A stretch of DNA of 64,000 bases from contig NZ_JAUSWJ010000001.1 in the NCBI RefSeq assembly GCF_030815145.1, positions 1,674,001 through 1,738,000 on the forward strand. Reading direction: 5' to 3'. How positions within the stretch are numbered: position 1 is the first letter of the stretch; each line of letters begins with the position of its first letter. The stretch is from Kaistia geumhonensis (GTDB lineage: Bacteria > Pseudomonadota > Alphaproteobacteria > Rhizobiales > Kaistiaceae). A program made the position numbers and the translations under genes. The notes beneath the pieces were generated by a model that was not told the DNA's origin, did no database searches, and worked only from the letters and a program-made list of their open reading frames with translations. Positions 28,683-36,964 of the stretch are shown here, one piece after another.

Positions 28683-29116
28683 CCCTCACCGGCCGCCCGG
28701 CCATCGCCGCGCTCGCGGTGCTGGCACTGTCGCTCATGGTCAACTGCGTGCTGATCGGCTTCCTCGTCGCGCGCAGCACCGAGCGGCCGCGGCCGGCGCC
28801 GGCCGAGCGCATCTCCGTCGTCGGTACGCGGCTGCTGCCGCCGCCGCTGCGCGCCGAGGTGTCGGACCGCCTCAAATCCGACGCGCCGAACCTGAAGGCG
28901 GCGGTGGCCTCGGTGCGCCAGGCCCGTCAGGCGGTGATCGCGGCAATGCGCGCCGAGCCTTATGACCGCGCTGGCGTCGCATCGGCGCTCGCGACCCTGC
29001 GCCAGCGCATCAATGCCCTGTCCGAACTCGGCGACGCCGCGATCCTCGACACGCTCGACGGCGCATCGCCTGACCTCCGCGCCAGGATCGGCCCGCAGCC
29101 GCGCCGTGGCGGATGA
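28679..29116 (+). CDS. CnrX/Spy-like periplasmic metal-sensor protein
   Basis: A 145-residue protein read from GTG 28679, overlapping the anti-sigma-like gene by 4 bases. It has an N-terminal membrane anchor (ALAVLALSLMVNCVLIGFLVA) and a periplasmic all-helical domain (LPPPLRAEVSDRLKSDAPNLKAAVASVRQARQAVIAAMRAEPYDRAGVASALATLRQRINALSELGDAAILDTL) of the heavy-metal-resistance/CpxP-Spy hook type. With sigma and anti-sigma it makes a three-part signalling unit like CnrYXH, but the His/Met metal ligands of CnrX are not obvious, so the signal is open. Confidence 0.75.
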   Translation: MTLTGRPAIAALAVLALSLMVNCVLIGFLVARSTERPRPAPAERISVVGTRLLPPPLRAEVSDRLKSDAPNLKAAVASVRQARQAVIAAMRAEPYDRAGVASALATLRQRINALSELGDAAILDTLDGASPDLRARIGPQPRRGG

Positions 29117-30484
29117 TCAGATGAGCCGCTTGATCGGCTTCTTGCGCCAGACGAACCAGTAATAGGCCGACTGCATCGCCAGCATGGCGGCGAAGGCGAC
29201 GGGATAGGCGATCCAGACACCATCGATGCCGAGCCGCGGCGCCAGCGCATAGGCGACGGGAACCTCGATGCCGACGATGGCGACGATCGCGATCGCCGTC
29301 GGCACCAGCACGGTGCCGCTCGCCCGCATCACGCCGGCGACGACCGCCGCGAGGCCGAACAGCACATAGCTCCACAGCGTGATGTGCAGCAGACGCTGCG
29401 CCAGTTCGATGACGGCCGGATCGGTGATGAAGAAGCCGATGATCCGCCGCGAGAAGAGATAGGCGAGAAGCACCAGCGATCCGCTGACGACGAGCGTCAT
29501 GACGAGGCCGGTGCGCGTGATCTGGCCGAGGCGGTCGGCGCGGCCGGCGCCGATCGCCTGCGCGCCGAGGATCGAGGCGGTGATGGCGATCGAGATGGCT
29601 GGGAACTGCACATAGCTCACGACCTGGTTGACGGTGCCATAGGCGGCGGTCGCCTGGGAGCCGAAGGAATTGACCAGCGCCAGCACCGCGACCTCCGACA
29701 GCGAGACGAGGATGAGCTGGACGCCCGAGGGCAGGCCGATCTTCAGCACCGCGACGAGGATGGCGCGGTCGATGACGAGGCCACGAAGCAAGGTCGCGTC
29801 CGGCGCCAGCGGATGGCGACGACGGCGCAGGAACCAGGCGAGCCAGACCAGTGCTAGCAGGAAGGAGAGGATCGAGGCGACGGCGCCGCTTTCGACGCCG
29901 AGCTTCGGCAGGCCGAAGCTGCCGCGGATCAGCATCGGCGTGACGACGAGGCCGATCGCGGTCGAGAGCGCCAGCGCATAGAGCGGCGTCACCGTATCGC
30001 CGACGCCGCGCAGCATGGCGGTGAAGAGAAGGAACACGAAGAGGCCGGGCATGGCGACCAGCATGATGCGCGCATAGCCGGTGGCAGATGGAAGGATGTC
30101 GGCCGGCGTGCCGACGACCGCCAGCAGGCGCCCGGTGAAGAGCCCGCCGAAGGCGGCGACGAGCAGGCCGAACAGGATGGCGACGGCCAGCGTCGTGCCG
30201 GCGACGCGCTTCACCTCGTCGAATTTCTGCGCGCCGAAGGCCTGGCCGATCAGCACCGAGGCGCCGCTGCCGAGGCCGATGATGAAGGAGATGAAGAGGA
30301 ACAGGATCGGGAAGAAGGCGGAGACGGCGGCGAGCGCCTCCACGCCGATCATCTGGCCGAGATAGACATTGTTGATCGTGCCCGACAGCGCCTGCAGGAC
30401 GTTGGAGGCGATCATCGGGATGAGAAAGAGAAGGAAGGCCCGCCAGAGCGGACCTTCCGGGAGCAGCGTCGGCGCGCGGGCCAC
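29117..30484 (-). CDS. MATE family efflux transporter
   Basis: A 455-residue inner-membrane antiporter of the MATE (DinF/NorM) family with 12 predicted helices in two halves. Recognisable are the first helix pair (IPMIASNVLQALSGTINNVYLGQMIGVEALAAVSAFFPILF), GSGASVLIGQAFGA and LRGVGDTVTPL, mirrored in the second half by GSQATAAYGTVNQVV. It should export cationic drugs or metabolites against Na+ or H+. The start is GTG 30484, 5 bases after the DUF2239 stop with AGGAAGGA upstream; an ATG far upstream would overlap that gene. The product shares its transcript with DUF2239. Confidence 0.9.
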   Translation of the reverse strand: MARAPTLLPEGPLWRAFLLFLIPMIASNVLQALSGTINNVYLGQMIGVEALAAVSAFFPILFLFISFIIGLGSGASVLIGQAFGAQKFDEVKRVAGTTLAVAILFGLLVAAFGGLFTGRLLAVVGTPADILPSATGYARIMLVAMPGLFVFLLFTAMLRGVGDTVTPLYALALSTAIGLVVTPMLIRGSFGLPKLGVESGAVASILSFLLALVWLAWFLRRRRHPLAPDATLLRGLVIDRAILVAVLKIGLPSGVQLILVSLSEVAVLALVNSFGSQATAAYGTVNQVVSYVQFPAISIAITASILGAQAIGAGRADRLGQITRTGLVMTLVVSGSLVLLAYLFSRRIIGFFITDPAVIELAQRLLHITLWSYVLFGLAAVVAGVMRASGTVLVPTAIAIVAIVGIEVPVAYALAPRLGIDGVWIAYPVAFAAMLAMQSAYYWFVWRKKPIKRLI

Positions 30485-30488
30485 GTCG

Positions 30489-31070
30489 TCATCCTTCCTG
30501 CAGGGCAGGTTCGGCGAGGCGGCGCGCATGGTCGCGGATGTCTTCCGGCCACAACTCCGTCTCGGCATGGAAGCGCGCGCGATCACGGGCGAAGAGGGCG
30601 CGGCCCGCTTCCTCGAAGCCGGGGCGGTCGCCGGCCATCGCCGTCATGAAGCGGTTGGCCGCCTCCTGCGAGAGACGGACACGGCTTTCGCCATCGCCGT
30701 CGCGCCGGGCTGCCTCGACCAGCCGGCGCAGCGCCACCGAGGCGCCGCCCGGCTGCGCCGCCAGCCAGTCCCAATGCCGTGGCAGCAGCGTCACCTCGCG
30801 GGCGACCACGCCGAGCTTCGGACGGCCGGGGCCGCGCGGCGCCTCCGCCTCCGGCGCGCCGAGCGTCAGGCGGGCCCTCACCTCCTCGACCGAGCCGCGG
30901 AAGTCGACCTCGATCGGCCGGCTGGTCTCGTCGTCGAAAATGGCGATGGCGCCCGTCTCGCCGCGATCGAGCGCCGCCTTGGCCGCGGTGACCACATCCC
31001 CGAGCAGCCCCGAGGCGATGCGCTTCAGGCCGCAGAAGGCGGTGCAGGTGCGGTTGGGATCGGGCGTCAT
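30489..31070 (-). CDS. DUF2239 family protein
   Basis: A 193-residue cytoplasmic protein of the DUF2239 family, recognised by GRPKLGVVAREVTLLPRHWDWLAAQPGGASVALRRLVEAARR and the C-terminal FMTAMAGDRPGFEEAGRALFARD. Function unknown; the MATE gene follows it with almost no gap, so the two form an operon. The upstream region holds repeated TTACCCGGATGA motifs, a probable operator. The start codon ATG overlaps nothing. Confidence 0.88.
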   Translation of the reverse strand: MTPDPNRTCTAFCGLKRIASGLLGDVVTAAKAALDRGETGAIAIFDDETSRPIEVDFRGSVEEVRARLTLGAPEAEAPRGPGRPKLGVVAREVTLLPRHWDWLAAQPGGASVALRRLVEAARRDGDGESRVRLSQEAANRFMTAMAGDRPGFEEAGRALFARDRARFHAETELWPEDIRDHARRLAEPALQEG

Positions 31071-31088
31071 GACATGTCTCCGTGTTTG

Positions 31089-31146
31089 TCCGGGCTTTTA
31101 CCCGGATGAAACACGTCCGTCAATATTACCCGGATGATTTATCCGG
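31089..31146. promoter_or_regulatory. repeated TTACCCGGATGA operator-like boxes
   Basis: TTACCCGGATGA occurs twice in direct orientation (31098-31109, 31126-31137), 28 bases apart. Each also forms an inverted repeat with a neighbour: TCCGGG/CCCGGA at 31089-31106 and CCGGAT/ATCCGG at 31130-31146. The block sits 19 bases upstream of the DUF2239-MATE operon, where a repressor would block transcription. No regulator gene is beside it. Confidence 0.65.
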
Positions 31147-31147
31147 C

Positions 31148-31966
31148 TCAGCCCTGCATCGCCAGCCGTTCGGCCTTCTGCCGCTCGACCTCGCGCCGCT
31201 TGTTGAACAGCGACGCCGCGATGACGCCGATCGCGACGATCGTGATGAGGATGGTGCTGATGGCGTTGATCTCCGGCGTCACGCCGAACTTCACCTGGCT
31301 GAAGATCTTCATCGGCAGCGTCGTCGCGCCCGGTCCGGTCGTGAAGCTGGCGATGACGAGATCGTCGAGCGACAGCGTGAAGGCCAGCATCCAACCTGCG
31401 ACGACGGCCGGCAGGATCAGCGGCAGCGTGATGACGAAGAACGTCTTGAAGGGCGGGCAGCCGAGATCGAGCGCCGCTTCCTCCAGGCTTCGGTCGAACA
31501 CGACGAGCCGCGACTGCACGACGACGGCGACGAAGCACATGGTCAGCGTCGTATGCGCCAGCGTCACCGTCCAGAAGCCACGGTCGATGTCGATCGAGAC
31601 GAAAAGGAGCAGCAGCGACAGGCCGGTAATCACGTCGGGCATCACCAGCGGCGCATAGATCATGCCGGAAAAGAGCGAGCGGCCGAGAAAGCGGCCGAAC
31701 CGAACCATGGTGATCGCGGCGAGCGTGCCCAGAACGGTCGCCAGAGTCGCGGAAAGAAGGGCGAGGCGCAGCGTGATCCAGGCGGCGTCGAGCATCGCCT
31801 GGTCGTTCAGCAGCTCGACATACCAGCGCGTCGAGAAGCCGCCCCAGACCGTGACGAGCTTGGAATCGTTGAAGGAATAGATGACGAGGATGACGATCGG
31901 CGCGTAGAGGAAGGCAAATCCCAGCGCGACGGAGGTGGTATTGAACCAGCTCTGGCCCTTTCTCAT
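31148..31966 (-). CDS. potI: spermidine/putrescine ABC transporter permease PotI
   Basis: A 272-residue permease with six helices and the MetI-type coupling loop (EEAALDLGCPPFKTFFVITLPLILPAV). N-terminal FLYAPIVILVIYSFNDSKLVTVWGGFSTRWY is the PotI/PotC hallmark. It pairs with PotH to form the membrane channel for putrescine. It is the last gene of potFGHI, 10 bases after potH. Confidence 0.93.
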   Translation of the reverse strand: MRKGQSWFNTTSVALGFAFLYAPIVILVIYSFNDSKLVTVWGGFSTRWYVELLNDQAMLDAAWITLRLALLSATLATVLGTLAAITMVRFGRFLGRSLFSGMIYAPLVMPDVITGLSLLLLFVSIDIDRGFWTVTLAHTTLTMCFVAVVVQSRLVVFDRSLEEAALDLGCPPFKTFFVITLPLILPAVVAGWMLAFTLSLDDLVIASFTTGPGATTLPMKIFSQVKFGVTPEINAISTILITIVAIGVIAASLFNKRREVERQKAERLAMQG

Positions 31967-31976
31967 CGCGCGTTCC

Positions 31977-32891
31977 TCATTTCGCTTCGCTCGCCTTCTG
32001 CGCGTTCTGGAAGAGGACGATCGGCACCACCAGGATCAGCAGCAGCACGACCGCGACCGCCGATGCGAGCGGCCAGTTGCGGTTGTTGAAGAACTCGTAC
32101 CAGAGCGTCTTGCCGATCATCTTGGTGCCCGATCCGCCGAGAAGCTCGGGGATCACGAACTCGCCGGTGATCGGGATGAAGACGAGGAAGCAGCCCGCGA
32201 CCACGCCCGGCAGCGAGATCGGGAAGGTGATCTTCCAGAACGCCTCGATCGGCGGGCAGCCGAGATCGGCGGCGGCTTCCAGCAGCGTCTCGTCCATCTT
32301 CTCCAGCGTCGCGTAGAGCGGCAGGATCATGAAGGGCAGATAGGAATAGACGATGCCGATATAGACGGCCCAGTCCGTCGTCAGGATCGTGATCGGCTGG
32401 TCAATGACGCCGAGCCAGAGCAGGAAGCCGTTGAGGAGGCCTTCGTTGCCGAGGATGCCGATCCAGGCATAGACGCGGATCAGGAACGAGGTCCAGAACG
32501 GCAGGATGACCATCATCACCAGCATCGACCGCCACTCGCGCGGCGCGCGGGCCATGCCATAGGCGATCGGATAGGCGACGAGGAGAATGAGGACCGTCGA
32601 GATCGCCGCGATCTTGAGGCTCGAGAGATAGGCCTCGACATAGCGCGGGTCGGTGAAGAGCGACAGGTGGTTGGCGAGCGTCAGCTGCTGGAGCTTGGCG
32701 AAGAAGCCCGCGATGCCGTCGGCGAAGTCGAAGACCGGCTTGTAGGGCGGCAACGCCCGGGCCCGCGTCGAGAAGGAAAGCTTGAGGACGTTGAAGAAGG
32801 GGATGAGAAAGAAGATCAGCAGCCAGGCAAAGGGGATGGCGACCAGCAGCCATCTCAGCTTTCCCGACCGGTCCTTCGCTTCCGCCGCCAT
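31977..32891 (-). CDS. potH: spermidine/putrescine ABC transporter permease PotH
   Basis: A 304-residue permease with six helices; opens WLLVAIPFAWLLIFFLIPFFNVLKLSFS as PotH/PotB proteins do, and carries the coupling loop EAAADLGCPPIEAFWKITFPISLPGVV. It lies between potG and potI on one transcript, with gaps of 20 and 10 bases. Confidence 0.94.
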   Translation of the reverse strand: MAAEAKDRSGKLRWLLVAIPFAWLLIFFLIPFFNVLKLSFSTRARALPPYKPVFDFADGIAGFFAKLQQLTLANHLSLFTDPRYVEAYLSSLKIAAISTVLILLVAYPIAYGMARAPREWRSMLVMMVILPFWTSFLIRVYAWIGILGNEGLLNGFLLWLGVIDQPITILTTDWAVYIGIVYSYLPFMILPLYATLEKMDETLLEAAADLGCPPIEAFWKITFPISLPGVVAGCFLVFIPITGEFVIPELLGGSGTKMIGKTLWYEFFNNRNWPLASAVAVVLLLILVVPIVLFQNAQKASEAK

Positions 32892-32911
32892 CGCGTCCGC
32901 CCCCGTCTCGC

Positions 32912-34063
32912 CTAGCGCGTCAGCACGACGCCGGCGTCGCGCGACCAGGTCAGCCAGACCTTGTCTTCCCAGCTGATCGGCCGCTCGACCAGACGGGTGG
33001 CATTGGTGATCGTCGCCTTCACGGTCGCGCCCGTCGGCAGGCGGACATGGTAGATCGAGACGTCGCCGAGATAGCCGATGTCCCAGACCTCGCCGGAGAG
33101 CGCGTTGACCGAGGTATCGGCCGGCGCGTCACGCGAGATGCGCATCTTTTCCGGCCGGATCGCGAACCAGGCCTCGTCGCCGATCGACGCGGAAAGCGTC
33201 TGGTTGACCGCGACCGTGGCGCCGGTCGCGGCGCAGGCGAGCTTCGCGCTGCCCTCCGACGCCTCGGCCACTTTGCCCTCGATGAGATTGATGTCGCCGA
33301 TGAAGTCGGCCACGTAGCGCGAATTCGGCTGCTCGTAGATCTCGGCCGGCGTCGCCACCTGCACGATGACGCCGTTGTTCATGACGGCGATGCGGTCGGC
33401 GACGGTCATCGCCTCTTCCTGGTCGTGCGTGACGATCAGGAAGGTCATGCCGAGCTTCATCTGCAGGTCCATGAGCTCGAACTGCGTTTCCTCGCGCAGC
33501 TTCTTGTCGAGCGCGCCAAGCGGCTCGTCGAGCAGCAGGACCTTGGGCTTCTTGGCGAGCGAGCGGGCGAGCGCGACGCGCTGGCGCTGGCCGCCGGAGA
33601 GCTGGTGCGGCTTGCGGCGGGCGAACTTCTCGAGCTTGACGAGCGCCAGCATCTCGTCGACGCGGCTCTGGATATCCGGCTTCGGCATACCGGCCTGCTT
33701 CAGGCCGAAGGCGATATTGTCGGCCACCGTCATATGCGGGAACAGCGCATAGGACTGGAACATCATGTTGGTCGGCCGCCGATAGGGCGGGATGCCGACG
33801 AGGTCCTTGCCTTCGAGGAGGATGCTGCCCTCGGTCGGCTCGTCGAAGCCGCCGAGCATGCGCATCAGTGTCGTCTTTCCGCAGCCCGACGGGCCGAGCA
33901 GGGCGAAGAACTCGCGCTCGTAGATCTTGAGCGAGAGATCCTTGACCGCGACGAAATCGCCGAACCGCTTCGTGACGTTGCGGAATTCGATGAAGGGCTT
34001 GGCGGACGGGTCATTCCACGGCGCAAAGGCACGCCGAACCGGACCGATCGCGGGACCCACCAT
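32912..34063 (-). CDS. potG: spermidine/putrescine ABC transporter ATPase PotG
   Basis: A 383-residue ATPase: Walker A GPSGCGKT at 57-64, signature LSGGQ at 155-159, Walker B LLLDEP at ~176-181, then a TOBE-type C-terminal domain (ISRDAPADTSVNALSGEVWDIGYLGDVSIYHVRLPTG). The N-terminus has the ~20-residue extension usual in PotG. It powers PotHI. A GC-rich hairpin separates it from potF upstream. Confidence 0.95.
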   Translation of the reverse strand: MVGPAIGPVRRAFAPWNDPSAKPFIEFRNVTKRFGDFVAVKDLSLKIYEREFFALLGPSGCGKTTLMRMLGGFDEPTEGSILLEGKDLVGIPPYRRPTNMMFQSYALFPHMTVADNIAFGLKQAGMPKPDIQSRVDEMLALVKLEKFARRKPHQLSGGQRQRVALARSLAKKPKVLLLDEPLGALDKKLREETQFELMDLQMKLGMTFLIVTHDQEEAMTVADRIAVMNNGVIVQVATPAEIYEQPNSRYVADFIGDINLIEGKVAEASEGSAKLACAATGATVAVNQTLSASIGDEAWFAIRPEKMRISRDAPADTSVNALSGEVWDIGYLGDVSIYHVRLPTGATVKATITNATRLVERPISWEDKVWLTWSRDAGVVLTR

Positions 34064-34098
34064 CGCTCAACCCCCTTCGCGACGTCGTTGCATCGAAA

Positions 34099-34122
34099 GG
34101 CCGCCCGCCGGGGCGGACGGCC
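34099..34122 (-). terminator. hairpin between potF and potG
   Basis: Eleven-base arms with one mismatch around a 2-base turn lie in the 75-base potF-potG gap. On the minus strand only TTT follows, so it could be a partial terminator or a 3' stabiliser that keeps potF mRNA in excess over the membrane genes. On the plus strand TTTTT follows. Confidence 0.5.
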
Positions 34123-34138
34123 GTTTTTCACCAGGGGC

Positions 34139-35224
34139 CTACTGGCCTGCCTGGACCTTCTGCCACAGCTCGGTCAGCTTGTCCTGAACCTCTTCGCTGT
34201 TCGGCGTCGTCGTGTAGAGATGCTTCATCGTCTCCGGGACCGGATAGATGGTCGGGTCGTTGAGGATCGCCGGATCTACGTACTTCTGCGACTCGAGATT
34301 GCCGTTCGGGTACTTCACGAAGTTGGTCGCCTTGGCGATCACCTCCGGCCGCTGGATGTAGTCGATGAAGGCAAAGGCGCCTTCCGGATTCGGCGCGTCC
34401 TTGGGGACGACCATCGAATCCATCCAGAGCAGCGCGCCCTCCTTCGGGATCGAGTACTTCACGTCGACGCCTTCCTTGGCGCTGTCGCGCGCCTGCAGGA
34501 TGTCGCCCGAATAAGAGAAGACGAGGCAGGCCTCGCCGGTCGCCAGCGGGTTGATCAGCGAGGAGTCGAACTTGCGGATATAAGGCCGCACCTTCATGAG
34601 GAGGTCGGCGGCCTTCTGGAAGTCCTCGACATTCTTCGAGTTCGGATCGAGCCCGAGATAGTTGAGCGCCGCCGGCATCACGTCCTCGGCGGAGTTCAGC
34701 ACATAGATGCCGCAATCCTTGAACTTCGCCGCCACTTCCGGCTTGAAGATCATGTCCATGGAATCGACCGGCGCGTTCGGCATCGCCTTGTCGATCTTGA
34801 CCTTGTCATAGCCGAGGCCGGTCGTGCCCCACATATAGTTCACGGCATGGGCGTTGTCGGGATCATAGGTCGCGAGGCGCTGGTAGATCTCCGGCCAGTT
34901 GTATTTGAGGTTCGGGATCTTCGCCTTGTCGAGCGGCTGGAAGATGCCGGCCTCGATCATGACCTGCATGTTGCGGTCGGTCGGCACGACGATGTCGTAG
35001 CCCGAGCGGCCGGCGAACATCTTCGCTTCCAGCGTCTCCATCGCATCATAGACGTCGTAGACGACCTTGATGCCGGTTTCCTTGGTGAAATCCTGGAGGA
35101 TGGAATCGTCGATATAGTTCGACCAGTTATAGACGTGGATTTCCTTGTCCGCCGCGAAAGCGGACAGGGCCGAGCCGGCCAGAAGGGCGGCCGCGAGTGC
35201 GATCCGTCCGGAAAACTTCGTCAT
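34139..35224 (-). CDS. potF: putrescine ABC transporter substrate-binding protein PotF
   Basis: A 361-residue periplasmic polyamine-binding protein: signal peptide MTKFSGRIALAAALLAGSALSAFA, then KEIHVYNWSNYIDDSILQDFTKETGIKVVYDVYDA typical of PotF/PotD, and WGTTGLGYD. ATG 35224 is chosen since the signal peptide starts there and a GAGGGAAAGGG site precedes it. First gene of the potFGHI operon. It is divergent from the putrescine catabolic genes with 224 bases between. Confidence 0.95.
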   Translation of the reverse strand: MTKFSGRIALAAALLAGSALSAFAADKEIHVYNWSNYIDDSILQDFTKETGIKVVYDVYDAMETLEAKMFAGRSGYDIVVPTDRNMQVMIEAGIFQPLDKAKIPNLKYNWPEIYQRLATYDPDNAHAVNYMWGTTGLGYDKVKIDKAMPNAPVDSMDMIFKPEVAAKFKDCGIYVLNSAEDVMPAALNYLGLDPNSKNVEDFQKAADLLMKVRPYIRKFDSSLINPLATGEACLVFSYSGDILQARDSAKEGVDVKYSIPKEGALLWMDSMVVPKDAPNPEGAFAFIDYIQRPEVIAKATNFVKYPNGNLESQKYVDPAILNDPTIYPVPETMKHLYTTTPNSEEVQDKLTELWQKVQAGQ

Positions 35225-35448
35225 AGACCCTTTCCCTCTCCATCGTGAGCGTGCCCACATTCCCTGCGCACGCCGAATAGTGACTGCCCCCTGAGCATGC
35301 CTAATTGCGCGACGTTATGAGCGATTTCCGTCGCACTCAACTGATTATTCGGGAGCCCGCGCGTCGCTCTCGTCGCAGCCGCCGCAGTTGACTTCCCCCG
35401 GCGGCTTGCCACACTTGGCGCCTTATGGCGATACGCCGAGGGGATACC

Positions 35449-36849
35449 GTGAGCAAAAGGAAAAGGCCCGTGAAAGCGCGCGAGGACGCGCGCCGCGGCG
35501 CCGCCTCGCTGGACGAGGCCCGTGAATGGCTTAAGGCGAGAGGGATCGAGGATATCGAGTGCATCGTGCCTGACCAGGCCGGTGTCGCCCGCGGCAAGAT
35601 GATGCCGGTCGGCAAGTTCCTCGCCGGTCCGACCATGTCGATGCCGGGCTCGATCCTGACCCAGACGATCACCGGGGACTACCCGCCCGACGACAGCGAC
35701 TACGAGAACGACGCCGCCGACCAGGACATCCTGTTCGAGCCGGACTTCTCGACACTCGCCATCGTTCCCTGGGAGAACGATCCGACGGCGCAGGTCATCC
35801 ATGACGGTTATCATCGCGACGGCCGCCCCGTGGAGACGGCGCCACGCCAGGTGCTGCGGCGCATGGTCGATCTCTACCAGCGGCAGGGGTGGAAGCCGGT
35901 CGTGGCGCCGGAGATCGAGTTCTACCTCGTCAAGCCGAACACCGATCCTGACTACCAGCTCGAGCCGCCGACGGGCCGCTCCGGCCGGCCGGAGGCGGCG
36001 CGGCAGTCCTATTCCATCGCCGCGATCAACGAGTTCGACGATCTCTTCGACGACATCTACGACTTCTCGGAAGCGCAGGGCCTCGAGATCGACACGCTGA
36101 TCCACGAGGAAGGCGCCGCGCAGATGGAGATCAATCTCCTGCACGGCGATCCGCTGACGCTGGCCGACCAGGTGTTCCTCTTCAAGCGCACGCTGCGCGA
36201 GGCCGCGCTCAGGCACGACATGTACGCCACCTTCATGGCGAAGCCGATGTCGCGCGAGCCGGGATCGGCGATGCATATCCACCAGTCGGTCGTCGACATC
36301 CAGACCGGCCGCAACATCTTCTCCGACGAGGACGGCGACCCGACCGAGCATTTCTTCGCCTTCATCGGCGGCTCGCAGAAATACCTGCCGGCCGTGATGT
36401 GCATGCTGGCGCCCTATGTGAACTCCTACCGGCGGCTGGTGCGCTCGTCCTCGGCGCCGGTGAACACGCAATGGGGCTACGACAACCGGACGGTCGGGCT
36501 GCGCGTGCCGAATTCGAGCGCGGCGGGTCGGCGGCTCGAGAACCGCCTGCCCTCCTCCGACGCCAATCCCTATCTCGCGATCGCCGCCTCGCTTGCCTGC
36601 GGCTATCTCGGCCTCGTCGAAGGGCTGAAGCCCGGAGAACCGGTGACAGGCTCGGCCAATTCGGACGAGATCGACCTGCCGCGCTCGATCCTCGAGGCGG
36701 TGTCGCTGTTCGAGGAATGCGAGGAACTGGTCGAGATCTTCGGCAAGCGCTTCGTCTCGACCTACAGGGCGATCAAGCAGGCGGAATACGAGACCTTCAT
36801 GCAGGTGATCAGCCCTTGGGAGCGCGAGTTCCTGCTCCTGAACGTGTAG
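35449..36849 (+). CDS. puuA: gamma-glutamylputrescine synthetase-like glutamine synthetase
   Basis: A ~466-residue glutamine-synthetase-fold ligase. Active-site strings are PVVAPEIEFYLV, EGAAQMEINLLHGDPL, GSAMHIHQSV and the C-terminal NRLPSSDANPYLAIAA. Divergence from potF and the presence of a PuuB-type oxidase downstream point to ligation of glutamate to putrescine, not ammonia assimilation. GTG 35449 has a GAGGGG site 6-11 bases before it and is preferred; an in-frame ATG at 35425 would add 8 residues. The N-terminus is unusually basic (SKRKRPVKAREDARR). Confidence 0.88.
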   Translation: MSKRKRPVKAREDARRGAASLDEAREWLKARGIEDIECIVPDQAGVARGKMMPVGKFLAGPTMSMPGSILTQTITGDYPPDDSDYENDAADQDILFEPDFSTLAIVPWENDPTAQVIHDGYHRDGRPVETAPRQVLRRMVDLYQRQGWKPVVAPEIEFYLVKPNTDPDYQLEPPTGRSGRPEAARQSYSIAAINEFDDLFDDIYDFSEAQGLEIDTLIHEEGAAQMEINLLHGDPLTLADQVFLFKRTLREAALRHDMYATFMAKPMSREPGSAMHIHQSVVDIQTGRNIFSDEDGDPTEHFFAFIGGSQKYLPAVMCMLAPYVNSYRRLVRSSSAPVNTQWGYDNRTVGLRVPNSSAAGRRLENRLPSSDANPYLAIAASLACGYLGLVEGLKPGEPVTGSANSDEIDLPRSILEAVSLFEECEELVEIFGKRFVSTYRAIKQAEYETFMQVISPWEREFLLLNV

Positions 36850-36964
36850 CGGATATCGTGCCGCCACACGGGACGGCCGAGCCGGAGCCGGCCGCGGCCC
36901 CGCCGGACGCGCGACGGCGGGCTGGATTGCCGGGCCATGCCGGCCATGACGGAAGATGGGCAGA

